Both the position numbers and the translations under genes were made by a program. The notes beneath the pieces were generated by a model. It searched no databases, was not told where the DNA came from, and saw only the letters and a list, made by a program, of their open reading frames with translations. DNA of 64,000 nucleotides, taken from Thalassobius sp049116315 (GTDB lineage: Bacteria; Pseudomonadota; Alphaproteobacteria; Rhodobacterales; Rhodobacteraceae). Positions 8,404 to 15,880 of the stretch are shown piece by piece (the first letter of the stretch is position 1; each line of letters starts with the position of its first letter). The stretch lies in NCBI GenBank assembly GCA_049116315.1, contig JAGDZD010000008.1, forward strand, positions 124,001 through 188,000, written 5' to 3'.

Positions 8404-8623
8404 GATCAACTGCCTCGATCTCAGATTTTAGTGGCTCTAACGGCCTTTCCCGCAGCGTCACAGGCTATGGGTGAAAAGTCAATGTTGGCGTCTTTGTGGG
8501 GTTTAAAAAATCCACAACTGTTGCCGCAAAAAGCCTGCCTGCATATTGTCGTTTTCGTGATCGCTTAGTCTAGATATAGTGGCCGCGAGTCACTTGCCCT
8601 AACCCCCGCCACAGGAGCTTTTT
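8404..8623. other. Divergent promoter region, TbpB-like lipoprotein / thyX
   Basis: This stretch must carry promoters for both genes. It is richer in A and T than the genes around it near 8500-8580. I looked for a Fur-type inverted repeat in front of the lipoprotein gene and did not see one. Confidence 0.4.
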
Positions 8624-9529
8624 ATGCCCGTAACCCCGGAACAACAGTCAGAAATTGATGAGCAGCGCGCCACACCGCGCCAGACCCTGCGCGCTGTTTC
8701 CGAAGGCATGGAAGACCATCTTTACACCGCATATCCCGTTTTGGATCACGGTTTTGTGCGTTTTGTCGACTATATGGGGGATGATGCGGCGATCTGTCAG
8801 GCGGCGCGTGTGTCCTATGGGCGCGGCACCAAATCGGTGCAAAACGACGAAGGGTTGATCCGCTATTTGATGCGTCACTGGCATTCGACCCCCTTTGAAA
8901 TGTGCGAAGTGAAACTGCACGTCAAATTGCCGGTGTTTGTCGCCCGTCAGTGGATCCGTCACCGCACGGCCAATGTGAACGAATATTCCGCGCGCTATTC
9001 GATTTTGGACCGCGAGTTCTATATTCCAGAACCCGAACAGATGGCCGCTCAATCAGTGATCAACAATCAAGGGCGTGGCGAGATGCTGACCGACGCGGAA
9101 TCCGCGCGGGTGCTTGAGATCCTGAAATCTGACGCCAACCGCGCGTATGACCACTATGAAGAGATGATCTCGGATGATGGCAAACAGGGCTTGGCGCGTG
9201 AATTGGCGCGCATGAACCTGCCGGCCAACATCTATACCCAATGGTATTGGAAGGTGGATCTGCACAACCTGTTCCACTTCTTGCGGCTGCGGGCGGATGC
9301 CCATGCGCAATATGAAATTCGGGTCTATGCCGATGCGATCTGTAAGGTCGTCGCTGATTGGGTGCCATTTGCCTACAAAGCCTTTGAGGATTACCGCATG
9401 GGCGGGGAAACCCTCAGCGCGGCGTCGCTTGATTGTGTGCGTCGCATGTTGAAAGGCGAAGAGGTCACGCAGGAAACATCCGGCATGAGCAAGCGCGAAT
9501 GGCGCGAGCTGCAAGAGGTTCTGAGCTAA
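8624..9529 (+). CDS. thyX: FAD-dependent thymidylate synthase ThyX
   Basis: A 301-residue enzyme that makes dTMP from dUMP using methylenetetrahydrofolate, NADPH and FAD. The signature RHRxxSxNExSxR appears as RHRTANVNEYSAR at about residues 112-124, with Ala in place of the first Ser, a common variant. Other conserved blocks are PVFVARQWIRHRT and RADAHAQYEIRVYADAI. AGGAGC lies 5-9 nt before the ATG. It is monocistronic, followed by a hairpin at 9541-9574. Confidence 0.96.
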   Translation: MPVTPEQQSEIDEQRATPRQTLRAVSEGMEDHLYTAYPVLDHGFVRFVDYMGDDAAICQAARVSYGRGTKSVQNDEGLIRYLMRHWHSTPFEMCEVKLHVKLPVFVARQWIRHRTANVNEYSARYSILDREFYIPEPEQMAAQSVINNQGRGEMLTDAESARVLEILKSDANRAYDHYEEMISDDGKQGLARELARMNLPANIYTQWYWKVDLHNLFHFLRLRADAHAQYEIRVYADAICKVVADWVPFAYKAFEDYRMGGETLSAASLDCVRRMLKGEEVTQETSGMSKREWRELQEVLS

Positions 9530-9540
9530 GGCATTGTGAA

Positions 9541-9574
9541 CTTGGGGCGTCTCTGAAGTGTCGGGACGCCCAAG
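9541..9574 (+). terminator. Hairpin downstream of thyX
   Basis: CTTGGGGCGTC (9541-9551) can pair with GACGCCCAAG (9565-9574) with one bulged G. No strong T-tract follows, so termination would be inefficient or factor-assisted. Confidence 0.45.
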
Positions 9575-9604
9575 CTCATCATCACAGTTTCAAGGATTGG
9601 GCCG

Positions 9605-10321
9605 TTGGATAGTGTCTTGAAGACCGTTGTTGATTTTGCTGGTGCCATCCGGTGGGAAGGCTTGGGGGCAATTTCAACAATCGCCATTGCGGTGATTGGC
9701 TTTGTGATCAGCGCACGGCTTAAGCGGCGCGACGCCCGCACATCGCGCTATGCATTGTTGGTGGAGTTCCGCCAAGAGTTGATCAACTTTTCCGAAAAAT
9801 TCTTCGACCACACCGCCGAAGGCATCGCTTTGGCTGGTGCGGTCAGCGCCGGGGGCAAACAAGATCGTGAAATCGCCCGTGTCAGCGCGGATCTGTCCGC
9901 CTTGATCGATCAGGGGCGGTTCATCTTTCCCAATTACGTGGACAAGATGCGCCCGCATGGGGTCAAGAAAGGCCCTGCATTTGCCGGTATCCGACGCGAG
10001 CCATTGGATGCGATCATGGCGGCGCATCTTGCGATGGAGGCGCTGCGGCTTCCCTCTCGTAAGGCAGAATTCCTGGCCGATGCCGAAGCAGAGCTGCGTG
10101 GCACCGGGCAACCGATCAGCCGCCACTACAATAATGACAGCATTCGCAGCACATTGATGGAGGCCCGTCGGTGCTACTTGAATGCGGTGCTGCCTGAAAC
10201 CTTTCCCCATGAATGGCAGGGGATGTTTCGGGAATTGCTGGGGCCGGTTAACTCTAAAAAGCTCAGCAAAGCGGATAAAAAGAAACAGCAGTCGGAAAAC
10301 GCAGCCAAAGCCGCCCCTTAG
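9605..10321 (+). CDS. Hypothetical protein with one N-terminal membrane segment
   Basis: A 238-residue protein. One hydrophobic segment at about residues 20-37 (LGAISTIAIAVIGFVISA) is followed by a basic stop (RLKRRDARTSR), then a largely helical soluble domain (LLVEFRQELINFSEKFFDHTAEG ...), ending in a Lys/Gln/Ala-rich tail. No family recognised. The first codon is TTG (9605) with AGGA about 10 nt upstream; no ATG fits. The gene lies alone, convergent with the small zinc-ribbon-like gene. Confidence 0.65.
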   Translation: MDSVLKTVVDFAGAIRWEGLGAISTIAIAVIGFVISARLKRRDARTSRYALLVEFRQELINFSEKFFDHTAEGIALAGAVSAGGKQDREIARVSADLSALIDQGRFIFPNYVDKMRPHGVKKGPAFAGIRREPLDAIMAAHLAMEALRLPSRKAEFLADAEAELRGTGQPISRHYNNDSIRSTLMEARRCYLNAVLPETFPHEWQGMFRELLGPVNSKKLSKADKKKQQSENAAKAAP

Positions 10322-10327
10322 TCTGTG

Positions 10328-10585
10328 CTATAGCCGCCCATCCAAGCCTTTTTTGCACTGATCCGGTGCGGCACCAGTGCGGCTATAGGCCTGAACCCCA
10401 CAGGCACTGCAACGCCACGCCGAAAAGCTGGCGTTTTTCTTGCCCTGTGGCTGCCAGTTGCATCGCTTGGCACCAAGTTTGGGCAATGAAAATTTGGGGC
10501 TGGGTGTCTTGGGCGTCTCTCCAACCACGCTGAGGCCGGGACGGCCAAACATCCGAGAGAGTTTAGAAAAGATCTTGGTGATCAT
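10328..10585 (-). CDS. Small CxxC protein, possible zinc ribbon (85 aa)
   Basis: An 85-residue soluble protein with a basic, proline-rich N-terminus (RPGLSVVGETPKTPSPKFSLPKL) and a C-terminal core AWRCSACGVQAYSRTGAAPDQCKKGL. The CxxC pair plus a later Cys, and a Cys at about residue 42 (KRCNW), could bind a metal ion. I recall comparable short proteins in Rhodobacteraceae but not a function. Convergent with the preceding gene, separated by 6 bases. Confidence 0.55.
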   Translation of the reverse strand: MITKIFSKLSRMFGRPGLSVVGETPKTPSPKFSLPKLGAKRCNWQPQGKKNASFSAWRCSACGVQAYSRTGAAPDQCKKGLDGRL

Positions 10586-10888
10586 TGGTGCGTTCTGCGG
10601 CCTTTGCTGCGGGATCCTATATACTTCGGTGTTTTGCGTCCTGTTTTCAAGATCGACCGAACTTTGGCTCCTCGGGTTCTGGCGTTTCTCGGCGCAATTC
10701 CGCGCTGTCGCAAAAGATTGGGGCCGTTGGATTTACAAACCACAGAAGAAATTTCAACGGGTTTTCACCGCAACGGGCATTGATGCAGATCGCAGTGCAT
10801 CATTTCGCATTATGTGGCCCTCGCTCCATCCATATAGTTCTTGGAGGGTGCAACATTTGCACCGTTGAGCGCCAAGTGGATGGAAATA
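10586..10888. other. Region of about 300 bases with no supported gene
   Basis: Plus-strand frames at 10440-10868 and 10585-10899 and a minus-strand frame at 10800-11060 cross this stretch, but none resembles a protein family, has a good start site, or avoids conflict with neighbours. Presumably a promoter region for the genes on both sides. Confidence 0.4.
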
Positions 10889-11197
10889 ATGGACAATAAT
10901 GCACCTTGTACAGTCGTACTACTGGGAAAAATGAAACCCGGTGCCCCTGAAATGCCTGAGTTTCAGGAGTATATGAGCCGATCAGCCGCCAACAGCGAAG
11001 CCCATGGGGGCAAGCTGATCGCCCAGTATCAATTCGCAGAAAACCTCGGCCATGGCGCAACGCCTGATATGATGTTTGTGGGGGAATACGCGTCGCGTGA
11101 GATCGCTGAATCCGTATTCACAAACGATGAATACATGTCAATCAAACCCCTGCGGGACGCCGCATTTGAAGAGGTCAAAATTTTGATCTGCGCGTAA
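10889..11197 (+). CDS. DUF1330-like small protein
   Basis: A 102-residue protein with the ferredoxin-like alpha/beta layout of the DUF1330 (dimeric alpha-beta barrel) group: CTVVLLGKMKPGAPEMPEFQEYMSRSAANSEAHGGKLIAQYQFAENLGHG and MMFVGEYASREIAESVFTNDEYMSIKPLRDAAF. Function of the family is unknown. Start is uncertain between the ATGs at 10889, 10880 and 10841; GGAT about 9 nt upstream of 10889 favours the shortest. It is one of three DUF1330-type genes in the window (see 11827 and 43355). Convergent with the SRPBCC gene across a strong hairpin. Confidence 0.65.
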   Translation: MDNNAPCTVVLLGKMKPGAPEMPEFQEYMSRSAANSEAHGGKLIAQYQFAENLGHGATPDMMFVGEYASREIAESVFTNDEYMSIKPLRDAAFEEVKILICA

Positions 11198-11229
11198 CGC
11201 GATATTTTCAGAAGTATCGTACAAAGGTT

Positions 11230-11257
11230 CGATGCCCAACTTTCTAGCTGGGCATCG
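11230..11257. terminator. Bidirectional hairpin between convergent genes
   Basis: CGATGCCCA (11230-11238) and TGGGCATCG (11249-11257) form a perfect 9-bp stem with a 10-nt loop between the DUF1330 gene (+) and the SRPBCC gene (-). The location between two stop codons supports a shared terminator. Confidence 0.65.
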
Positions 11258-11267
11258 GAAACAGGCG

Positions 11268-11723
11268 TTAGCCCATGGTCTTTTCAACGTGTGTGGCGTT
11301 CGCATCCAGCAGCGCTGCCATGTCTTTTTTGAACTGTGGCTTCATCAGCGGGATCAACAAAAGCCCAAGCAGCCCGAATTTCGGCGTGAAGGTCATCGTC
11401 ATAGTCACCTTCGTTTGCCGGGCCGTCGGCGCCACGAAATCAAACGTCGCCAATGCTTTTTTCAACGGTACGGATCCGTCGTAAATGTTGATTTTGATCT
11501 GCTTTTCAGTGGTGTAGCCAACGATTTCTTCGCGAATATAATTCTTACCGTCCGCCAGATCACATTGCCGTTTGGCACCCAGACCAGTGTGGGCGCTGCC
11601 GTCGATCAAGAACGACTGCTTTAGCGCGGGGTTAAAGGTGTCGATGTCGCCAAAATTATCCCAAGTCTTCCATACGGATGAGATGGGTGCCTCTACGGTT
11701 TTTGAAACGATTACTGTTGCCAT
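11268..11723 (-). CDS. SRPBCC (START/polyketide-cyclase-like) family protein
   Basis: A 151-residue protein with the helix-grip ligand-binding layout: MATVIVSKTVEAPISSVWKTWDNFGDIDTFNPALKQSFLIDG at the N-terminus, central beta strands (IREEIVGYTTEKQIKINIYDGSVPL; TKVTMTMTFTPKFGLLG) and a long C-terminal helix (LMKPQFKKDMAALLDANATHVEKTM). The family binds hydrophobic ligands; the ligand here is unknown. Start at 11723 has AGGG 7 nt upstream; the open frame to 12008 overlaps the next gene and is not used. Downstream of the exported DUF1330 gene on the same strand. Confidence 0.85.
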   Translation of the reverse strand: MATVIVSKTVEAPISSVWKTWDNFGDIDTFNPALKQSFLIDGSAHTGLGAKRQCDLADGKNYIREEIVGYTTEKQIKINIYDGSVPLKKALATFDFVAPTARQTKVTMTMTFTPKFGLLGLLLIPLMKPQFKKDMAALLDANATHVEKTMG

Positions 11724-11826
11724 GTCTTGGCCCTTTTTTGATGGGGGGATCGCGTCTTGCTCGTCAGAAAATCGCCCCAGCCAATGCGACCGGGGCGAAT
11801 AGATGACACAGCGGGATGCGTGAAGG

Positions 11827-12201
11827 TTATTGCGCAGGCGGTACAAAACCCGGCGCGATGACCAAGTTATTGACCGAAGTTGTTGCGAAACGCAGTTCAC
11901 GAACGTCGACGTAGGCTTCGGAATTATACCAATCGTCCATTGCAGCTTCTTCGGATGGGAATTCGATAACCACAGTCCAGTTACCTGCCCATTCACCTTC
12001 CAGCGCATTGACCATAGGGGTTGCGACCAAAACCTTTGCGCCTGTGCCCATCACAATTGGGAAAACAGCGGTGCCATACTCACCAAAGTACTTTTCCTGA
12101 TCCTCGATTTGGATTTGAGCGATCATGTAGACGGGATCTGCGGCGGCGGCAGAGGCGATCGTTGTTGCGGCGAAGGCCAGGGCTGTAAGAGTTTTCCGCA
12201 T
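11827..12201 (-). CDS. Exported DUF1330 domain protein
   Basis: A 124-residue protein: a signal peptide (MRKTLTALAFAATTIASAAAADP), then a DUF1330 domain (VYMIAQIQIEDQEKYFGEYGTAVFPIVMGTGAKVLVATP; WTVVIEFPSEEAAMDDWYNSEAYVDVRELRFATT). A periplasmic DUF1330 protein is less common than the cytoplasmic form. AAGGA lies 7 nt before the ATG. It is divergent from a LysR gene 88 bases away, the usual arrangement for a regulator and its target, so control by that LysR is likely but inferred. Confidence 0.82.
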   Translation of the reverse strand: MRKTLTALAFAATTIASAAAADPVYMIAQIQIEDQEKYFGEYGTAVFPIVMGTGAKVLVATPMVNALEGEWAGNWTVVIEFPSEEAAMDDWYNSEAYVDVRELRFATTSVNNLVIAPGFVPPAQ

Positions 12202-12289
12202 GATATTTTCCTTTATTGACTGAGACGTTTTCGATAAGGCAGACCTAGGCGCTGCAACAATGCCAAACAACGCGAGTTAATGCACAGAT

Positions 12290-13144
12290 ATGGGCAAAAA
12301 CGCACGATCAGAATTGCCATGGGCTGATGTCCCAATTTTGCTTGCCTTGATGCGGCGCAAATCGCTTGGGGCCGCCGCAGAGGCGCTGGGCGTGGATCGC
12401 ACCACCGTTGCACGACGGTTGGAACGGCTAGAGGCCCAACTTGGGACCCAGTTGTTCGAACGTATTTCTGGTAAACTTGTAGCGACGGATGCAGGGCGGC
12501 GAATTTTGTCAGCGGCCGAACGCGCCGAACAAGAGCTTAGTTCGCTCAACCCCACTGAGAGTGAGCAACGGTTTAAACATGGCAAAGTGCGCATCGCGCT
12601 GTCTGAGCATGTGCTTGCTGGCTTTGCGCCGCAGCTCAGCGAATTTGTCCATGCCCATCCCGATGTGTTTTTGGAATTTGTCACCTCGAACAGATTTGTG
12701 GATCTGTCTAAGTATGAAGCCGATATCGTCATTCGAATTGGGCGGATTCCATCCGAAAAAATGTACACTAAGGACTTGGGGCAAGTGAATTTTGCCCTGT
12801 ACCGGCGTGCGGATGAAATCGGCCCTCTGCGTATCTTTTGGCCGCGCGCCGGCGAGACCGACATGCCGCCGGTATTAAGGCGCGATCACCCTGATGCCGT
12901 CAGCCTCGCGGCGATTGACGGCGTCTTGCCAACACGTGACATTATTCTGTCCGGAGGCGGTGCAGGCATTCTGCCGCGATTTCTGGGGGACGGGGATACC
13001 CGTCTGACCGCAATTTCGACCGATCTGTCAGAAAGCCCTTACCGCTTGTTCATCGGGTGCCTGCAAGAGCAAAGAAACCTGCACCGTATTCGTCTTGTGA
13101 TGCAGAAATTGACCAAAAAGCTGGCCGAGGCTTTGATCGACTGA
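12290..13144 (+). CDS. LysR-family transcriptional regulator
   Basis: A 284-residue regulator. Winged-helix DNA-binding domain at residues about 12-70 (ADVPILLALMRRKSLGAAAEALGVDRTTVARRLERLEAQLGTQLFERISGKLVATDAG), then an effector domain (GKVRIALSEHVLAGFAPQLSEF ...). The TVARRLERLE form of the recognition helix is typical of the LysR branch that often lies beside unrelated single target genes. Divergent from the exported DUF1330 gene. Codon choice here includes more A/T-ending codons than in the housekeeping genes of the window. Confidence 0.9.
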   Translation: MGKNARSELPWADVPILLALMRRKSLGAAAEALGVDRTTVARRLERLEAQLGTQLFERISGKLVATDAGRRILSAAERAEQELSSLNPTESEQRFKHGKVRIALSEHVLAGFAPQLSEFVHAHPDVFLEFVTSNRFVDLSKYEADIVIRIGRIPSEKMYTKDLGQVNFALYRRADEIGPLRIFWPRAGETDMPPVLRRDHPDAVSLAAIDGVLPTRDIILSGGGAGILPRFLGDGDTRLTAISTDLSESPYRLFIGCLQEQRNLHRIRLVMQKLTKKLAEALID

Positions 13145-13248
13145 ACGGCTGTTTCCGGTCAAGCCACGGCCATGCGCCTAGTGGCGGCTTAGCGCCCCCG
13201 CTGCCAAATACCGCCCTTACAACGCTTTACGCTTTGACGTCAAATGGC

Positions 13249-13830
13249 TTAGGTCGATAATCCCAAACCAGCTGGGGCTTTGCGTGCGGCGTCTATCAAT
13301 TCGTTTTGAAACGTACTGTCATCAACCGCACGGGCAAGGACCATTCCACCAACGCTGATCATGCAAAGAGTCAAAGCAATCTCTCGGGTCCGCTGCTGAG
13401 TTGGTAGGTCGAGATTGTCTTGAAACAGGTTGAGCATTGCTTCGACAACCCGCTGGTATGATTGCTTTACCTCCGCTCCACGACGCGAAACATCGGAGGG
13501 CACGGCGATCATTGGGCAATGTCCCCCTTCGGGAACAAGCTGCGTTTCGTTCAAATATCCATTCATGAAAGCCTGAATCAGGGCGTGCCCGGACAGTGCA
13601 TCATCTGCATCGGCCACATCTGATAATCCGTTCTGAAAGCTGTCTACGGCGGCTGCGAACAGCTCTTCTTTGTCTTTGAAGTGGTGGTAAAACCCCCCAC
13701 GTGACAGCCCTGCAGCTGTCATAATTTGATCGATGGAAACACCATCGAAGCCATTCAAATTAAACTGTTTTCGCGCCACATCGATGACCTTCTTCTTAGT
13801 CCGGGCACGGTGTTCAGGTGTATAGGGCAT
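13249..13830 (-). CDS. TetR/AcrR-family transcriptional repressor
   Basis: A 193-residue protein with an N-terminal TetR helix-turn-helix (ARTKKKVIDVARKQFNLNGFDGVSIDQIMTAAGLSRGGFYHHFKDKEELF, residues about 10-58) and a C-terminal ligand domain containing GHCPMIAVPSDVSRRGAEVKQSY, a sequence type seen in regulators of short-chain dehydrogenases and alkylating-stress genes. Start at MPYTPEHRARTKK; the in-frame extension to 13926 crosses the intergenic palindrome and is rejected. Divergent from the thioredoxin gene, with a likely operator between them. Confidence 0.9.
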   Translation of the reverse strand: MPYTPEHRARTKKKVIDVARKQFNLNGFDGVSIDQIMTAAGLSRGGFYHHFKDKEELFAAAVDSFQNGLSDVADADDALSGHALIQAFMNGYLNETQLVPEGGHCPMIAVPSDVSRRGAEVKQSYQRVVEAMLNLFQDNLDLPTQQRTREIALTLCMISVGGMVLARAVDDSTFQNELIDAARKAPAGLGLST

Positions 13831-13873
13831 GGGACGGTTCCAATGTCGAAGTGAGGGGCAAGCGGGATGAAAT

Positions 13874-13899
13874 CTATTTAAACACTTTAACATAAATAG
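13874..13899. promoter_or_regulatory. Inverted repeat, probable TetR operator
   Basis: CTATTTA (13874-13880) and TAAATAG (13893-13899) form a perfect 7-bp inverted repeat with a 12-nt spacer, midway in the 124-bp gap between the divergent TetR gene and thioredoxin gene. Position and symmetry fit a repressor dimer site controlling both promoters. Confidence 0.55.
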
Positions 13900-13954
13900 G
13901 GGCGTGACAAAAAGAATCTCAGACAATTTGTTTCACTCAACCAAGAGGCCCCAT

Positions 13955-14296
13955 ATGTCCCTGCCGACCGTAACCGACGCTACATTTGACACTGAAGTTT
14001 ACCAATCCGACCTTCCTGTTCTGGTCGAGTTCGGGACCGAGTGGTGCGCCCCATGTAAACAAATTGAACCGTCATTGGTGGCCCTTGAAGACGAGCTGAA
14101 AGACAAAGTGAGGGTTTTCAAGGCCGACGTTGAAAATGCCCCCAATGTCGCGATGAGCTTAGGCGTGCGTGGCATCCCAGCGCTGTTTGTCTTTCATGAC
14201 GGTCAGTTGAAAGCGAACAGGACCGGTGCCGCTTCCAAACGTGTGCTTCAAGACTGGGTGGAGGCATCAATCGCGTCAGAAACTGGTAAGACTTAA
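13955..14296 (+). CDS. Thioredoxin with WCAPC active site
   Basis: A 113-residue thioredoxin-fold protein: LPVLVEFGTEWCAPCKQIEPSLVALEDELKDKVRVFKADVENAPNVAMSLGVRGIPALFVFHDGQL. The active site is WCAPCK (about residues 29-34) rather than WCGPCK, and the cis-proline is in RGIPALF. It should act as a cytoplasmic thiol-disulfide reductase; the Ala substitution may shift its redox potential. Start at MSLPTVTD with AGAGG upstream; the frame back to 13904 overlaps the operator. Control by the divergent TetR protein is inferred. A second, housekeeping thioredoxin is presumably elsewhere in the genome. Confidence 0.9.
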   Translation: MSLPTVTDATFDTEVYQSDLPVLVEFGTEWCAPCKQIEPSLVALEDELKDKVRVFKADVENAPNVAMSLGVRGIPALFVFHDGQLKANRTGAASKRVLQDWVEASIASETGKT

Positions 14297-14772
14297 GGTG
14301 CGAAAAGCGAACGTGGCCATCTGAAATGGATCATTTCAGTGGCCCGTTCGTTCGCGATACGGAGATCACGCCCCATCACGGCAGTGCTGGTGGTGACGCA
14401 GGGTATCCGCGCGCAGCGTGATCTTTGGCCACCCATGCTGATTACACCTAGGGGGACGTTCAATATCGTTCTTTGCCGGGGCTGAATGCTTGTTCAAATG
14501 CTCTGGCCTTTTGAGGCAAGGTGCTGCCCCGATAGTCCCGGAAACTGAAAGTGGCTGGCCATCAGCCAATACATCTTTCGGAGGGTCATTTTGGCCAACG
14601 GATCCCACAGATCAAAGGCGCCATGCATCGGGTGCTGCGTTCGGGGCGCCTTGTGGTTGTTCCTGTTTGGGAAACAATGCGTTTCGGATGAATAACCTTT
14701 GACTTCCCAAAGCGCTCAATTACCCTATAGAGATCGAATTCGAACCAATTCTAGTGATCCATTGGGGGCCCC
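14297..14772. other. 476-bp region without a supported gene
   Basis: Between the thioredoxin gene and the next supported gene there is no recognisable protein. Open frames at 14366-14608 (-) and 14490-14702 (+) have no plausible family, signal or start site. The region begins with a large imperfect palindrome (14308-14350). It may be a decayed gene or encode an RNA. Confidence 0.4.
14308..14350. repeat. Large interrupted palindrome downstream of thioredoxin
   Basis: Three nested stems pair in register: CGAACG (14308-14313) with CGTTCG (14345-14350), GGCCA (14315-14319) with TGGCC (14340-14344), and CTGAAATG (14321-14328) with CATTTCAG (14332-14339) around a 3-nt loop. One unpaired T sits between stems on the left side. 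No T-tract follows. It could be a transcript-ending hairpin for the thioredoxin gene or a protein site. Confidence 0.6.
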
Positions 14773-15057
14773 ATGACGATTATCCAAAAGCTTTCTGTGC
14801 TGTGTTTGGCTGGCTTTATGCCTGTCGCTGCGCAGGCCGAACCCAAGATTTACGCCTATTCAGGTGCTGACAACTATTGCCAACCTGGCATGCAGCCGGT
14901 CTCAATCAATGGGATTATCTGCTGCGGTGTGCCCAATCAGGGTATCAGCTATCAACAAGCGATGGCCCATCCCGCAGGGCGTCCACGCACCCGCGTTGTG
15001 CAAGCCTCTTCCAGCACCTTTTGCCCAGAGGGCGAAAAAGGCTGCTATCTGAAATAA
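14773..15057 (+). CDS. Small secreted cysteine-containing protein
   Basis: A 94-residue precursor: signal peptide MTIIQKLSVLCLAGFMPVAAQA, then a mature part of about 72 residues with five Cys (NYCQPGMQPV, IICCGVP, STFCPEGEKGCYLK), which could form disulfides in the periplasm. The mature region has a proline/glycine-rich, tyrosine-containing sequence and no catalytic motif. I do not recognise the family. Its stop is followed immediately by a perfect palindromic terminator shared with the convergent cold-shock gene. Confidence 0.65.
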   Translation: MTIIQKLSVLCLAGFMPVAAQAEPKIYAYSGADNYCQPGMQPVSINGIICCGVPNQGISYQQAMAHPAGRPRTRVVQASSSTFCPEGEKGCYLK

Positions 15058-15064
15058 GCATGCG

Positions 15065-15094
15065 GGTGGGTGACGGTGCGCACCGTCACCCACC
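15065..15094. terminator. Perfect 30-bp palindrome, bidirectional terminator
   Basis: Bases 15065-15094 read identically on both strands (GGTGGGTGACGGTG, then CG, then the reverse complement). It sits between two convergent stop codons (15057 and 15104). A 14-bp GC-rich stem makes it a strong terminator or cruciform in either direction, although neither side has a long T-tract. Confidence 0.75.
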
Positions 15095-15103
15095 ATTGCA
15101 AAT

Positions 15104-15310
15104 TTATAAAAGGTTGAGATCGCCCGCCATTTGGCGCCCGTCACGACCTTCGACCAGCTCAAAGCCGACTTTCTGATCGTCTGCCAGACCGGTCAGGCCA
15201 GAGCGCTCAACAGCTGAAATATGTACAAAAATGTCCTTTCCGCCATCATCCGGCGCAATGAACCCAAAACCTTTAGTGGTGTTAAACCATTTCACGGTGC
15301 CCGTCGGCAT
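15104..15310 (-). CDS. cspA: Cold-shock protein (CspA family)
   Basis: A 68-residue single cold-shock domain: GTVKWFNTTKGFGFIAPDDGGKDIFVHISAVERSGL, with RNP1 (KGFGFI) and RNP2 (DIFVHI) nucleic-acid-binding motifs. It binds single-stranded RNA/DNA as an RNA chaperone in the cytoplasm. AAGGAG lies about 8 nt before the ATG. The upstream gap (15311-15521) is long enough for the extended leader usual in cold-shock mRNAs, but I could not assign its structure. Symbol is by family; roseobacters carry several paralogues. Confidence 0.93.
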   Translation of the reverse strand: MPTGTVKWFNTTKGFGFIAPDDGGKDIFVHISAVERSGLTGLADDQKVGFELVEGRDGRQMAGDLNLL

Positions 15311-15521
15311 TTCCGTGTCTCCTTCTTGTCGTTCACCCCAGAGAATGCGGGGCCCATGCGACGTTGTTGAGAAAAACGCACCCAGCTATGCAACTAGGCA
15401 GGGTTTCAAGGCTGACGTCACCTCTTGATGATTGCAGGCGATTTGAAAAAATCAAGTAAAACAAAGATGCACAGCGGCTCTTTGCGCGCTATTGATGCAT
15501 TTGAAGCATTGGGGGGACAAA

Positions 15522-15836
15522 ATGGAAATCTTCGGACTTAAAAATTGTGACACATGCCGCAAAGCGCTTAAGGCTTTGGGACCACAGGCGCAGCTGATTG
15601 ATGTGCGCGCACAGCCCTTAGAGAGCGCGTTTCTGGCCAAAGCGCTTGAACAGTTTGGTGCTGCTTTGGTGAACACCCGTTCAACCACGTGGCGCGGGTT
15701 GAGCGAAGCAGAGCGTGCGCGCCCCCCATTGGACGTGTTGCAAGATCATCCCGCGCTGATGAAGCGTCCGTTGATCGTCGCACAGGGCAAAATGTATCTG
15801 GGATGGACCAAAGCGGTTCAAGAGCAGCTTCTTTAA
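15522..15836 (+). CDS. ArsC/Spx-family reductase-like protein
   Basis: A 104-residue thioredoxin-fold protein of the arsenate reductase ArsC/Spx/YffB family: MEIFGLKNCDTCRKALKAL has the N-terminal CxxC (Cys9, Cys12), and the helical insertion (LVNTRSTTWRGLSEAERAR) and C-terminal LMKRPLIVAQGKMYLGW with the conserved Arg-Pro follow. Whether it reduces arsenate or acts as a glutathione-dependent reductase cannot be told; there is no ars operon beside it. Start 15522 is preceded by a G-rich ribosome site. Confidence 0.88.
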   Translation: MEIFGLKNCDTCRKALKALGPQAQLIDVRAQPLESAFLAKALEQFGAALVNTRSTTWRGLSEAERARPPLDVLQDHPALMKRPLIVAQGKMYLGWTKAVQEQLL

Positions 15837-15880
15837 CTTTGCGCTTGTGATGCCTAAGTACTGAAAAACGGAGTATTTGA

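Noticed and set aside
8404..8623. Fur or Irr box in front of the TbpB-like lipoprotein gene
   Set aside because: Expected if the pair were for iron uptake, but no matching inverted repeat could be found by eye.
10440..10868. 142-residue plus-strand frame
   Set aside because: Overlaps the better supported minus-strand zinc-ribbon-like gene; sequence has no coherent domain.
14366..14702. Two opposite-strand frames in the thioredoxin-downstream gap
   Set aside because: Neither has a family match, good start or plausible amino-acid composition.
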